DNA from: an uncultured Anaerolineaceae bacterium
GTDB taxonomy: Bacteria > Chloroflexota > Anaerolineae > Promineifilales > Promineifilaceae
Length of the DNA: 30,934 bases
NCBI GenBank assembly: GCA_937967805.1
Contig: CALBTC010000041.1
Location: forward strand, 1-30,934
Direction: 5' to 3'
In this document: positions 8,809 through 16,180 of the stretch, piece by piece
Numbering within the stretch: the stretch's first letter is position 1
How the letters are laid out: the number at the start of each line of letters is the position of its first letter
Notes under the pieces: generated by a model
The model's database searches: none
Told to the model about the DNA's origin: nothing
What the model saw: only the letters and a program-made list of their open reading frames with translations
Program-made: the position numbers and the translations under genes

Positions 8809-10179
8809 TAAAAGTTGCTCAATTTCGGTGAGGAGAGTATCTGGCTCACGAAGCGGTAAATAACGTTCCTGAATATTATGCAGCGCAGCGACCACATCAC
8901 CATGCCAGATCGGATCGGCCTGGAGCACGCGATCTCGAAAATGCGGTAGACAGTCGGCAAAGATAGCCGTATCCCACCCAGACAGGCGCAAAAAGCTAAG
9001 CAGCTCCGGCAAACTCATCGTGGCGTACTGTTTTTCTACAACGCGCTTCAACGCATGAAAATCATCTGGGCTGCCCTCCTCTACCGCGCCGGCAAACGCA
9101 AGCTGTGTTTTTCGCGCCCGCTGCGGAATCTGGCCCAGAACGTAAGCCAGCACCTGAATATTGTCCTGGTAATGGGGCACACGGCACACTATACCACCGC
9201 TACGCGAAATATACTCGCTGATGGCGTGATAATTGACCATGAGGGAAAAACTGCCGTGCAAATTGGGCAAGGGATCGGGCTGGTTGAGGAGTGAATCGGG
9301 CAAGGTGTAGCCCCGGTCGCTGGTGAGGATGAGCAGACGGCCGTCCCCAAACCCGCACCAATATTGCAAACAATCCAACCCCACATTCGGAAAAGAGAAA
9401 CGCGCCTCGGGCAGCGCTGCCTCATAATCGTCTAGAATCTGGTTGTAAAGCGGCTCCTCGTAAAACGATTTTTCCAGTGGGATCGGCTCGTAGTGCAGCG
9501 CCAGTCGCTGCCAAATAGCCGGATCGCCCAAGTCCGGTTCCGCCTGGCTGCTGGTGAGCGTGAGCAAATTCTGGCAAAGCAAGCCATCTTCAATGACAAA
9601 GCTATCTTGGGGAATGCTGTCGAAAAAGTAGTTGGCGATGAGGATAACGGGATTTTGCACCGTGTCTGGGTCTGGGGCAAAGAGTTGACCGCTGTTTCTG
9701 AGGGCAAACGGCCGCATCTTCATCACGTCAAACAAGCCGAAATCCAGAATGCCGGCGTCGATGTACGGTTGGAAACGGCCGTGTCCCTGCCAAAATTCCA
9801 AAATCTGCGGCACAAAATCGGTCATGATGTAGCGAATGGGCTGGCCAGCAAACGGGGATTGCTGGTAGCGCGGCAAAAACGTCTGCAAAAAATGGTAGGC
9901 CAACCGTCCTGATCCCGCGCCCAGCTCCACGATGTTGATCGGCTGACCAGGGTCAAGAGCGAAGTCGCCTTGTTGAGCGGCTGCAAAGCAGTCATGCAGA
10001 TAGCCAAACACAATCCGGCTGTAGGCCCGGGCCATCACCGGATTGCTGCTGATGTCGCTGGGCACCACGTTATCCTGCCACGCGGTCATGCCCGCCTGTA
10101 AAAAATACGCCCGCTGAATCTGCCACAGCAGCGACTGCGATAGCGGCTTGTCAGCTTCAATGATGTGTCGTTTTTCCAT
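8794..10179 (-). CDS. Class I SAM-dependent methyltransferase, MidA/NDUFAF7-like
   Basis: This is a 461-residue cytosolic protein. The SAM-binding motif I is clear at 84-92 (VELGAGSGR) and is followed by YIMTDFVPQILEFW. The later ANYFFDSIPQDSF block resembles the ANEFFDALP motif of MidA-type (Methyltransf_28) protein-arginine methyltransferases. That resemblance is by pattern and the substrate is unknown. The C-terminal half (about 300-461) has no motif I recognise, though it contains regularly spaced short helices. The ATG is the first in the frame. I saw no strong ribosome site, because the upstream 80 bp is filled by an intergenic repeat. It is co-directional with acetoacetyl-CoA synthetase upstream. 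Confidence 0.7.
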   Translation of the reverse strand: MEKRHIIEADKPLSQSLLWQIQRAYFLQAGMTAWQDNVVPSDISSNPVMARAYSRIVFGYLHDCFAAAQQGDFALDPGQPINIVELGAGSGRLAYHFLQTFLPRYQQSPFAGQPIRYIMTDFVPQILEFWQGHGRFQPYIDAGILDFGLFDVMKMRPFALRNSGQLFAPDPDTVQNPVILIANYFFDSIPQDSFVIEDGLLCQNLLTLTSSQAEPDLGDPAIWQRLALHYEPIPLEKSFYEEPLYNQILDDYEAALPEARFSFPNVGLDCLQYWCGFGDGRLLILTSDRGYTLPDSLLNQPDPLPNLHGSFSLMVNYHAISEYISRSGGIVCRVPHYQDNIQVLAYVLGQIPQRARKTQLAFAGAVEEGSPDDFHALKRVVEKQYATMSLPELLSFLRLSGWDTAIFADCLPHFRDRVLQADPIWHGDVVAALHNIQERYLPLREPDTLLTEIEQLLSAVE

Positions 10180-10183
10180 GTTT

Positions 10184-10255
10184 ACCGCAGAGCGCGCGGA
10201 GAGCGCAGAGGAAGCATAAAAAATCTCGACGCCCTCCGCGTTCTCCGCGGTTAAA
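10184..10255. repeat. Intergenic palindromic repeat, family A copy 1 (ACCGCAGAG type)
   Basis: A left arm of alternating CGCAGAG/GCGCGGAGAG words starts at ACCGCAGAG (10184). It is answered by CCTCCGCG and CTCCGCGGT (10233-10251), forming a long imperfect hairpin between two minus-strand genes. It resembles the element at 14430-14490. Confidence 0.6.
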
Positions 10256-10259
10256 TCTA

Positions 10260-12230
10260 TTATTTCAGCTTCTGAGCAAGCTCGATGAAGAACCTGATCG
10301 ACTCTGGGTTGCGCATCGCACCGAGGTTGGCCGCTTTTTCTACCGGGTGCCCCAGCAAAATGCGCCGCACGGGGATTTCCAGCTTTTTGCCGCTAAGCGT
10401 GTAGGGGATTTCCTCAACCTGGTAGATAGCATCCGGCACGTGGCGCGGCGAAAGCTGGCGGCGCAGTTCTTGTTTGATTTTCTGGCGCAGCGCATCGTCA
10501 AGCGTCACGCCCTCAGCCAAAATGACAAAAAGCGGCATGAAGGAGTCGCGATCCAGCAGCTCCAGATCAACCACCAGGCTGTCCAACACGCCGTCGATGG
10601 CTTCCACGCAGGCGTAAATTTCACTGGTGCCCATGCGGATGCCCTTGCGATTGATGGTGGCGTCGGAACGGCCGTAAATCACACAGCCTCCCCGCTCGTT
10701 AAACTTGATCCAATCGCCATGCCGCCACACGCCGGGAAACATCTCAAAATAACTTTCCCGATACCGCTCATTGTCCGGATCGTTCCAAAACCTCACCGGC
10801 ATCGAGGGCATCGGCGCGGCAATGACCAGTTCGCCGACTTCACCGACCACCGGCTCGCCGCTGCTGTTCCATGCCTGCACCTTAGCCCCCAGCGAGGCGC
10901 CCTGAATTTCACCGGCGTACACCGGCTTCAGGCGGCAGCCACCGACAAACGCCGTACACAAATCGGTCCCGCCGCTCAGCGACTCCAGGGCAAAATCATC
11001 GTGAACGTTGTCATAGAGCCAGGCGAACGCGGCCACGGGCAGCGGCGCGCCGGTGGAGCCAATGCCGCGTAGTTTGGTGAGATCGTGCTGCCGGCCGGGT
11101 TCAATCCCGGCATTCATGCAGGCAGCCACAAAGGCCGGCGAGAGGCCGAAATAGGTCATCCCGCTGCGCTCGACTAAATCCCACAGCTTGTCTAAACTGG
11201 GGTATGAGGGGCTGCCGTTGTACAAAATCGCCGTACTGCCACACAGCAGCGATCCCACCAAATAATTCCACATCATCCAGCCGGTGCTGGTGTACCAGCA
11301 AAAGCAGTCGCCTGGCTTGATATCGTTGTGCAGCATGATGGCTTTTTTGTGCTCCAGCAAATTGCCGCCGTGCCCATGCACAATCGGCTTGGGCAGCCCG
11401 GTTGTGCCGGAGGAGTACAAAATCCACAGCGGGTGATCAAACGGCACCTGGGCGAAGGTCAATTTTGGAGTCTCGTCCTGGTTGGTCAGCAGTTCCGGCC
11501 AGGAAAGCGCATTGGGCAGCGGCGCGTCATCCAGCAGCGGCACGGCAATCGTATGTTCCAGTGTGGGCAGTCCATCTTGCAGTTGGGCCACAATTTCGCG
11601 CCGGTTGAATGGTTTGCCGTTGTAGCGATAGCCATCAACGGTGATGAGCAGCTTAGGCTCAATTTGGGCAAAGCGGTCCAGCACGGCTTTTGTACCAAAA
11701 TCAGGTGAGGCGCTGGACCAGATGGCGCCCAAACTCACCGTGGCCATACAGGCGATGATCGCTTCGGGAATGTTGGGCAGGTAGGCTACGACGCGATCCC
11801 CTTTGCTAATGCCAAGTTGTTTAAGATGGTGTTGGAGAACGGCCGTTTGCCGGTAAAATTCAGCCCAACTCATCTCAACCAGCGGCCCTTCTTCATCCTC
11901 ATACAGCAGCGCAGGACGTTCATTTGTCATATTGGCAAAAATATTCTCGGCATAGTTCAGTCGCGCTTCAGGAAACCAGACTGCGCCGGGCATCTGGGCA
12001 TCAGCCAGGGCCACTTCACCTCGCTGCGACGCCTTCACATCGCAAAAGTCCCAGATAGCCTGCCAGAATGCCTCCAACTCTGTCACTGACCAGTGCCACA
12101 GTTCATCATAGCTGGCAAACGCCAAATTTTTCTCCGCTGCCAGCCAACGCGTGAAGTGAGTCAGATTAGCGTTCTCGATTACCTCTGCCGATGGTCGCCA
12201 CAATACATCTCCTGCCACTATATCTTCCAT
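10260..12230 (-). CDS. aacS: Acetoacetyl-CoA synthetase (acetoacetate--CoA ligase)
   Basis: The enzyme activates acetoacetate to acetoacetyl-CoA with ATP (AMP-forming), linking ketone bodies or polyhydroxybutyrate breakdown to acyl-CoA metabolism. The 656 residues match the family length. The N-terminal ACS-type cap (WRPSAEVIENANLTHF) is followed by the adenylation P-loop YSSGTTGLPKPIVHGHGG (272-289). The aromatic motif WYTSTGWMMWNYLVG is typical of this family. The C-terminal catalytic lysine lies in TLSGKKLEIPVRR (Lys615/616). The ATG at 12230 with GGAG 8 nt upstream is chosen over an in-frame TTG at 12245. No partner such as a CoA-transferase or thiolase is adjacent. Confidence 0.94.
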   Translation of the reverse strand: MEDIVAGDVLWRPSAEVIENANLTHFTRWLAAEKNLAFASYDELWHWSVTELEAFWQAIWDFCDVKASQRGEVALADAQMPGAVWFPEARLNYAENIFANMTNERPALLYEDEEGPLVEMSWAEFYRQTAVLQHHLKQLGISKGDRVVAYLPNIPEAIIACMATVSLGAIWSSASPDFGTKAVLDRFAQIEPKLLITVDGYRYNGKPFNRREIVAQLQDGLPTLEHTIAVPLLDDAPLPNALSWPELLTNQDETPKLTFAQVPFDHPLWILYSSGTTGLPKPIVHGHGGNLLEHKKAIMLHNDIKPGDCFCWYTSTGWMMWNYLVGSLLCGSTAILYNGSPSYPSLDKLWDLVERSGMTYFGLSPAFVAACMNAGIEPGRQHDLTKLRGIGSTGAPLPVAAFAWLYDNVHDDFALESLSGGTDLCTAFVGGCRLKPVYAGEIQGASLGAKVQAWNSSGEPVVGEVGELVIAAPMPSMPVRFWNDPDNERYRESYFEMFPGVWRHGDWIKFNERGGCVIYGRSDATINRKGIRMGTSEIYACVEAIDGVLDSLVVDLELLDRDSFMPLFVILAEGVTLDDALRQKIKQELRRQLSPRHVPDAIYQVEEIPYTLSGKKLEIPVRRILLGHPVEKAANLGAMRNPESIRFFIELAQKLK

Positions 12231-12264
12231 CTTTCCTGCTCCCAAAAAGCAAGAAACCCTTCCG

Positions 12265-12363
12265 TGTCATTTCGACCAAAGGGAGAAATCTTTTGCGCGA
12301 TGGTAGGCTGATTGTCAGCCACGTGAAGAGAGATTTCTCGCCAAAAGACGGCTCGAAATGACA
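12265..12363. repeat. Intergenic palindromic repeat, family B (TGTCATTTCGA type)
   Basis: TGTCATTTCGA (12266-12276) pairs with TCGAAATGACA (12353-12363), and GAGAAATCT (12283-12291) pairs with AGATTTCTC (12331-12339). This gives a long two-part stem. It sits in the leader of aacS between two minus-strand genes. The same words recur as intergenic elements in many unrelated bacterial genomes. Confidence 0.65.
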
Positions 12364-12387
12364 ACTCAAGGGTGCTTGCAGTCGAAA

Positions 12388-12651
12388 CTATATATGTCCG
12401 CCGGATTCTGCCTGAGCCAGCACGGCTTCGATGGTAGATACCAGGGAGCGAGCCGCCTCAGCGCTCAACTCTACAGCAACCCTTGCGCCGGGGCCTAGTG
12501 CCTCGTTTACAAAGTCAATATTCAGGGCATGTTCCAGCGGCGCATTGAACGGATGGTCATAAGAGACGTTGACCTGGTTCACATTAAACCAGCCGCCCGT
12601 ACCCTTGCCACACCCTTCAATTTGAACCTTTTCCACAATCATTGTACACAT
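12388..12651 (-). CDS. Small conserved protein of unknown function (DUF6295-like)
   Basis: This is an 87-residue soluble protein without signal peptide or membrane segment. It begins MCTMIVEKVQIEGCGKG and contains the block YDHPFNAPLEHALNIDFVN and then GARVAVELSAEAARSLV. I recall this pattern as the DUF6295 family, but could not check it. The His/Asp-rich centre and two cysteines (2 and 14) might bind a metal or cofactor, which is speculation. The ATG at 12651 is chosen because GGAGAG lies 6 nt before it. The longer frame to 12690 has no such support. It lies directly downstream of the dienelactone hydrolase on the same strand, so a shared transcript and related role are likely. Confidence 0.7.
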   Translation of the reverse strand: MCTMIVEKVQIEGCGKGTGGWFNVNQVNVSYDHPFNAPLEHALNIDFVNEALGPGARVAVELSAEAARSLVSTIEAVLAQAESGGHI

Positions 12652-12665
12652 AGGTCTCTCCAAAA

Positions 12666-12718
12666 GTAGCCGCGGTTTCTTACCGCGCAAAAATGGCGCA
12701 GAAAGAATCTGTGGCTAC
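12666..12718. repeat. Intergenic palindromic repeat, family C (GTAGCC...GGCTAC)
   Basis: GTAGCCGCGGTTTCTT (12666-12681) matches the complement of AAGAATCTGTGGCTAC (12703-12718) at 13 of 16 positions. An inner alternative stem is GCGGT/ACCGC (72-76 with 82-86 of the 12600s). It fills the gap between the hydrolase and the small protein gene. Confidence 0.5.
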
Positions 12719-12722
12719 GAAC

Positions 12723-13478
12723 TCAGGTCAAGTGTTTTTCAAGGAAAGCGAAAATTTTGTTCCAGCCGTCTACCGCCTGTTCCTGGCGATAGTTGGGGCG
12801 ATGGTGGTAAAAGAAACCGTGCCCGGCATCGGGGTACATGTGGAACTCGTACTGCTTGCCGTGCTTCTCCAATTCTTCTTCGTGGATGGCAACCTGCTCT
12901 TTCGTGGGGCTGTGATCCTCCTCGCCGAAGATGCCCAGGAGCGGGATGTTTAAATCTTTGGTGTAATCCAGCGGGGCAACAGGAAACGTGGGCGACAAAT
13001 CCTTCTCTTCCATCACAACCCGCCCACCCCAGCAGTCCACCACGGCCGAAAACCCAGGTACGCGGCACGCTGCCAGGTAAGCGTGTCGACCGCCAGAACA
13101 GGTGCCCCAAATGCCAATTTTATCCCTCACGTTGGGCAGCGACTGCAAATAACGCAGCGCACCGGCCATATCACCCACCGCCTGCTCGTCAGGTAGGCCA
13201 CCGGCGGCGCGCACTTTGGCCGCCACATCTTCCGGCGTGCCGTGCCCGGCGCGGAAGTACAAATTGGGCGAGAGCGCCACGTAGCCATGGTGGGCATACT
13301 TGCGCGTCGCTTCGCGATACCATTCATCCCAGCCCGGCATGTGGTGGATGACCACCATTCCGGGATAGGGGCCAGGGCCTAACGGCCGTGCCAGGTACGC
13401 ATTAATCAAATCTCCGTTGGCTCCAGGATACGTGATCGTTTCGGCCAGCATTCCTTCGTACATATCAGTCTGGTACAT
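12723..13478 (-). CDS. Dienelactone hydrolase family alpha/beta-hydrolase
   Basis: This is a 251-residue cytosolic alpha/beta-hydrolase. The family hydrolyses dienelactones in (chloro)catechol degradation, and also other esters or lactones. The triad is visible: nucleophile Cys127 in GTCSGG, Asp188 in GEEDHSP, and His220 in DAGHGFF. VVIHHMPGWDEW (42-53) is the oxyanion-strand region. The start ATG at 13478 has a near-perfect GAGGAGG 5 nt upstream. The longer frame to 13745 runs back across the divergent hydratase and is not credible. It is divergent from the HpaH-like hydratase and followed by the small DUF6295-like gene, which supports a role in aromatic catabolism. Confidence 0.9.
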   Translation of the reverse strand: MYQTDMYEGMLAETITYPGANGDLINAYLARPLGPGPYPGMVVIHHMPGWDEWYREATRKYAHHGYVALSPNLYFRAGHGTPEDVAAKVRAAGGLPDEQAVGDMAGALRYLQSLPNVRDKIGIWGTCSGGRHAYLAACRVPGFSAVVDCWGGRVVMEEKDLSPTFPVAPLDYTKDLNIPLLGIFGEEDHSPTKEQVAIHEEELEKHGKQYEFHMYPDAGHGFFYHHRPNYRQEQAVDGWNKIFAFLEKHLT

Positions 13479-13543
13479 GTTTGCCTCCTCACTTTTGACC
13501 AGGCCCCCAGTTGTTATTACAAACCCTATTGTGGCAGAAGTAG

Positions 13544-13577
13544 AAACAGAATGCACATTTCTGTTTTTGACTGTGCA
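13544..13577. promoter_or_regulatory. Overlapping inverted repeats in the divergent hydrolase/hydratase control region
   Basis: AAACAGA (13544-13550) pairs with TCTGTTT (13560-13566), and TGCACA (13552-13557) pairs with TGTGCA (13572-13577). The interleaved palindromes lie midway between two divergent genes, as expected of a shared operator. No regulator gene is adjacent. Confidence 0.35.
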
Positions 13578-13646
13578 AATCGGCAAAAATCGCTTACTCT
13601 TGATGGGCCATTGGCTGGATGGCAATTCCCAACAACCGGAGGCTGT

Positions 13647-14429
13647 ATGCTTACAGATGCAGAACGAAACCAGGTGGTCGAAGCATTGCTGGAGGCCAAC
13701 AAAACGAAGGTGCAAACGGTACGGCCGTCTGCCCTTTTCCCCCACATCGAACTTGAAGATGCCTACGCCATTTCCGCCGAGGTGGCCCGCCGCCAGCAGG
13801 CCGCTGGAGCCAAACTTATTGGTTACAAAGTTGGGTTAACTTCAATCGCTATGCGACGTTCTTCCAAGATTGACGAGCCGGACTTTGGCTTTTTGTACGA
13901 TCACTTTCTCATCGAGGATGGGGCTAAAGTGCCCCACACCAATTACTGCGTGCCGCGCGTGGAGCTGGAGCTGGCCTTCATTTTGGGTGCAGCGCTTAAA
14001 GGTCCGGGGATCATCATGCTGGACGTGCTGCGGGCTACCGAGTTTGTCGTGCCGTCCATCGAAATTATCGACACGCGGGTGGATGAGCCGCGCCAGATTT
14101 ATGACACGATTGCCGATAACGGGGCTGGTGCAGGGCTGGTTTTGGGGGGACGGCCGTTTCACCCTCGCGATCTTAACCTGAGAATGGTCCCCGGCATCCT
14201 TTACCGCAACACCGAAATCGAAGAGACCGGGCTTTCTGTTGGCGTGATGGGCCATCCGGCCAACGGCGTCGCCTGGCTGGCCAACAAGTTGTCTACGCTG
14301 GGGTACGCGTTGGAACCAGGGCAAATCCTGCTGGCCGGTTCCTTCGTCCGTCCGGTCTGGGCCGAAGTGGGCGACACCATCCGCGCCGATTTTGGCGACC
14401 TCGGCTCGGTGGCCATCCAATTTATTTGA
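13647..14429 (+). CDS. hpaH: 2-oxohept-3-enedioate hydratase / 2-keto-4-pentenoate hydratase (HpaH-like)
   Basis: This metal-dependent enzyme of the fumarylacetoacetate-hydrolase fold adds water to 2-oxo-alkenoates late in meta-cleavage pathways (HpaH in homoprotocatechuate breakdown, MhpD in phenylpropionate breakdown). The 260 residues match the length of HpaH. Shared blocks include GYKVGLTSIAMR (59-70), EPDFGFLYD (77-85) and HPANGVAWLANKL. Expected metal ligands are Glu106 and Glu108 (PRVELEL) and Glu139 (PSIEIID). The ATG at 13647 follows CCGGAGG by 4 nt. The longer frame from 13551 lacks support. Other meta-cleavage genes (dioxygenase, isomerase) are not in the window, so the exact substrate is open. 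Confidence 0.87.
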   Translation: MLTDAERNQVVEALLEANKTKVQTVRPSALFPHIELEDAYAISAEVARRQQAAGAKLIGYKVGLTSIAMRRSSKIDEPDFGFLYDHFLIEDGAKVPHTNYCVPRVELELAFILGAALKGPGIIMLDVLRATEFVVPSIEIIDTRVDEPRQIYDTIADNGAGAGLVLGGRPFHPRDLNLRMVPGILYRNTEIEETGLSVGVMGHPANGVAWLANKLSTLGYALEPGQILLAGSFVRPVWAEVGDTIRADFGDLGSVAIQFI

Positions 14430-14490
14430 ACCGCAAAGGACGCAAAGTTTTTTCAACAATTCTTTGCGTTCTTCGCGCACTTTGCGGTGA
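14430..14490. repeat. Intergenic palindromic repeat, family A copy 2 (ACCGCAAAG type)
   Basis: ACCGCAAAG (14430-14438) pairs with CTTTGCGGT (14480-14488), and CGCAAAG (14441-14447) with CTTTGCG (14462-14468). The element starts directly after the hydratase stop and ends just before the nitroreductase ribosome site, so it fills the whole intercistronic gap. It may act as a terminator-like hairpin. Confidence 0.65.
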
Positions 14491-14505
14491 ATTTAAGGAG
14501 AGATT

Positions 14506-15177
14506 ATGCAACCGATTCCGTCAGTGCCCTTGAAAATGCAAACCTTTGCCGAAGACGAAATGCGTCGGCGTGCCCAGGCGTTTTTTGAGCTGATGAAGCA
14601 GCGGCACAGCACCCGCGACTTTGCCGACAAGCCCGTGCCGCTGGAAGTCATCATGAAATGCCTGGAAACGGCCGGTCGCGCTCCCAGCGGCGCCAACCAG
14701 CAGCCGTGGCACTTTGTTGTCGTCACCGACCCAGACATCAAGCACAAAATTCGGCTGGCGGCCGAAGAAGAGGAACGTGCCTTTTACGCCGGTCGCGCTT
14801 CGGATGAATGGTTGGAAGCACTGGCCCCGCTGGGCACCGATGCCGACAAATCCTTCATCGACCGGGCCGGCTGCCTTATTGTCATTTTTGCCCAATCCTA
14901 CGGTCTGACGGACGACGGCTCGCGCGTAAAACATTACTACGTGCAGGAATCGGTAGGCATTGCCACCGGCTTTTTGATCGCGGCGCTGCACAACGCCGGG
15001 CTGGCCTGCCTCACCCACACCCCCAGCCCAATGGGCTTTTTGAGCGAAATTTTACAGCGTCCCAAAAATGAGCGAGCTTACATCAATCTGGTGGTTGGCT
15101 ATCCGGCCGAAGATGCGCAGGTGCCTAAACATGCCCTGAACAAAAAGGAACTGTTAGAGTTTGTAACTATCTTGTGA
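14506..15177 (+). CDS. Nitroreductase-fold flavoprotein, iodotyrosine-deiodinase-like
   Basis: This 223-residue FMN enzyme has the nitroreductase opening [13 protein letters not shown] (33-45) and [10 protein letters not shown] (59-68). Its middle part carries the lid region of iodotyrosine deiodinase. Glu90, Tyr94 and Lys115 keep the spacing (+4, +21) of the Glu-Tyr-Lys set that holds the halotyrosine zwitterion in the animal enzyme. [24 protein letters not shown] (from 143) and [11 protein letters not shown] also fit that branch. Reductive dehalogenation of iodo-, bromo- or chlorotyrosine is therefore a reasonable prediction. General quinone or nitro reduction is the alternative. AAGGAGAG precedes the ATG. 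It is probably cotranscribed with the hydratase, and it converges with the GntR gene with a 1-bp gap. Confidence 0.8.
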   Translation: MQPIPSVPLKMQTFAEDEMRRRAQAFFELMKQRHSTRDFADKPVPLEVIMKCLETAGRAPSGANQQPWHFVVVTDPDIKHKIRLAAEEEERAFYAGRASDEWLEALAPLGTDADKSFIDRAGCLIVIFAQSYGLTDDGSRVKHYYVQESVGIATGFLIAALHNAGLACLTHTPSPMGFLSEILQRPKNERAYINLVVGYPAEDAQVPKHALNKKELLEFVTIL

Positions 15178-15178
15178 T

Positions 15179-15904
15179 TTAGACCCAACTTTGCATGAAA
15201 CGCAGTTTGACAACTGAATCATCGTAGGTGCTGTGGCCCCAAACCAACGGCCGATCTTCATGATTATAAAACGTGGTGGCAAATTGCAGCAGCTGCTGCC
15301 CCGGCGGGCAGCCTAGCAGCTGAATCGTTTTGTCATCATTCGCTCGTGTTGGGCTGATTTCGTAGATAGCATAGGCGATGGTTTGGCGGCAATATTGCTG
15401 GAGAAAAGTGTGGAGTGGCAAACGGCCGTCATAAAAATCCTCTTCACTGGTAAAAAGCGCCTGGGGAATAACGTTGGTGGCCAGGATAAACGGCCGTTCA
15501 TCCGCCAGAAACAAGCGCACCAGCACCAGCACCGGCTCGCCCGGTTCCAACTTGAGCAGTTCGGCTTCTTGCTCTGTTGCGTCTCGTTGCAGCATGGAGA
15601 TGGGTTGGATAGTGGGTTGGTAGCCGGACTCTGTGATGAGACGGCCGTAATCCAGCAATCCCCCCAATGTATTCACCTCCCCCACCCGCTGGTTCACGTA
15701 AGTCCCGGCCCCCTGACGCCGGATGATTAGTCCCTCGCTGGCCAGCCGCGTTAACACCGTGCGGATGGTGGCCCGACTGACGCCGAATTCGGCCGTGAGC
15801 GCCAGCTCCGTTGGCAACTGCTCCCCAGGCTCATATGCGCGCTGCTGAATACGTTCTCGCAGCGCGCTCTCAATTTGCTCGATGTTTGGTTTTATCTGGT
15901 GCAT
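15179..15904 (-). CDS. GntR-family transcriptional regulator with UTRA effector domain
   Basis: This is a DNA-binding regulator of about 241 residues. The N-terminal winged helix-turn-helix has the GntR signature GEQLPTELALTAEFGVSRATIRTVLTRL, followed by LIIRRQGAGTYV. The C-terminal UTRA domain (about 85-241) binds a small-molecule effector. The block PVLVLVRLFLADERPFILATNVIP is typical. ATG at 15904 is preferred. A GTG at 15934 would add ten residues and neither has a ribosome site. It is transcribed away from the YgeY-YgeW cluster, and two GTC(A/T)GAC words stand in the shared gap. It is the natural candidate for ligand-controlled repression of that cluster, by inference. Confidence 0.9.
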   Translation of the reverse strand: MHQIKPNIEQIESALRERIQQRAYEPGEQLPTELALTAEFGVSRATIRTVLTRLASEGLIIRRQGAGTYVNQRVGEVNTLGGLLDYGRLITESGYQPTIQPISMLQRDATEQEAELLKLEPGEPVLVLVRLFLADERPFILATNVIPQALFTSEEDFYDGRLPLHTFLQQYCRQTIAYAIYEISPTRANDDKTIQLLGCPPGQQLLQFATTFYNHEDRPLVWGHSTYDDSVVKLRFMQSWV

Positions 15905-15949
15905 GTTCGACAAAATATTGATGACAATCGTCACTGAAAGGCATGATAA

Positions 15950-15959
15950 TTGTCTGACC
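15950..15959. promoter_or_regulatory. Candidate GntR operator 1 (TTGTCTGACC)
   Basis: This contains the palindromic core GTCTGAC, 46 bp upstream of the regulator start. It is near-identical to the site at 16046-16057. GntR-family proteins commonly bind such short GT-N-AC palindromes. Confidence 0.4.
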
Positions 15960-16045
15960 TTTTCCGGTTATCATTGTTCGAAATCAAGTTGATTATCCCG
16001 TTTTTGGTTGTCTTGGCAAAAAGAATGTGATAAAAACCAGAAAAT

Positions 16046-16057
16046 TTGTCAGACCAA
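16046..16057. promoter_or_regulatory. Candidate GntR operator 2 (TTGTCAGACCAA)
   Basis: This contains the core GTCAGAC and lies about 125 bp upstream of ygeY. The shared word is TTGTC(A/T)GACC. The rest of the 276-bp divergent gap is AT-rich and holds no gene I can support. Confidence 0.4.
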
Positions 16058-16180
16058 TCGGATAAATTGTATTTCCCAACACAATACTGCACAATTATGA
16101 CATGGTTGGCAAGTGACAAAAATTTTTGCCTTTGGCATTTGCCAAAATCCCAACGAAACCAAAAAGCAAAGAGGACAAAA

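Noticed and set aside
6680..10179. Prophage or genomic island around the integrase
   Set aside because: No structural phage genes, excisionase, tRNA end or flanking direct repeats were seen, and neighbouring genes are ordinary metabolic ones carrying the common ACGGCCGT motif.
10347..11072. Plus-strand 241-residue open frame inside aacS
   Set aside because: It is a shadow frame opposite a well-supported family gene, with no ribosome site and no family pattern.
12723..13745. 340-residue version of the dienelactone hydrolase
   Set aside because: The extension crosses the divergent hydratase start and has no family similarity. ATG 13478 has a near-perfect ribosome site.
13842..14480. Minus-strand 212-residue open frame opposite the hydratase
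   Set aside because: It is a mirror frame of hpaH and the repeat after it, with no recognisable motif.
16046..16180. N-terminal extension of the YgeY protein
   Set aside because: The translated extension is Lys/Asn-rich low-quality sequence over the operator region, and ATG 16181 has a proper ribosome site.
15905..16180. Purine riboswitch upstream of the purine-type cluster
   Set aside because: I looked for a three-way junction with the conserved purine-aptamer loops and saw none. The gap shows only the GTC(A/T)GAC words and AT-rich sequence.
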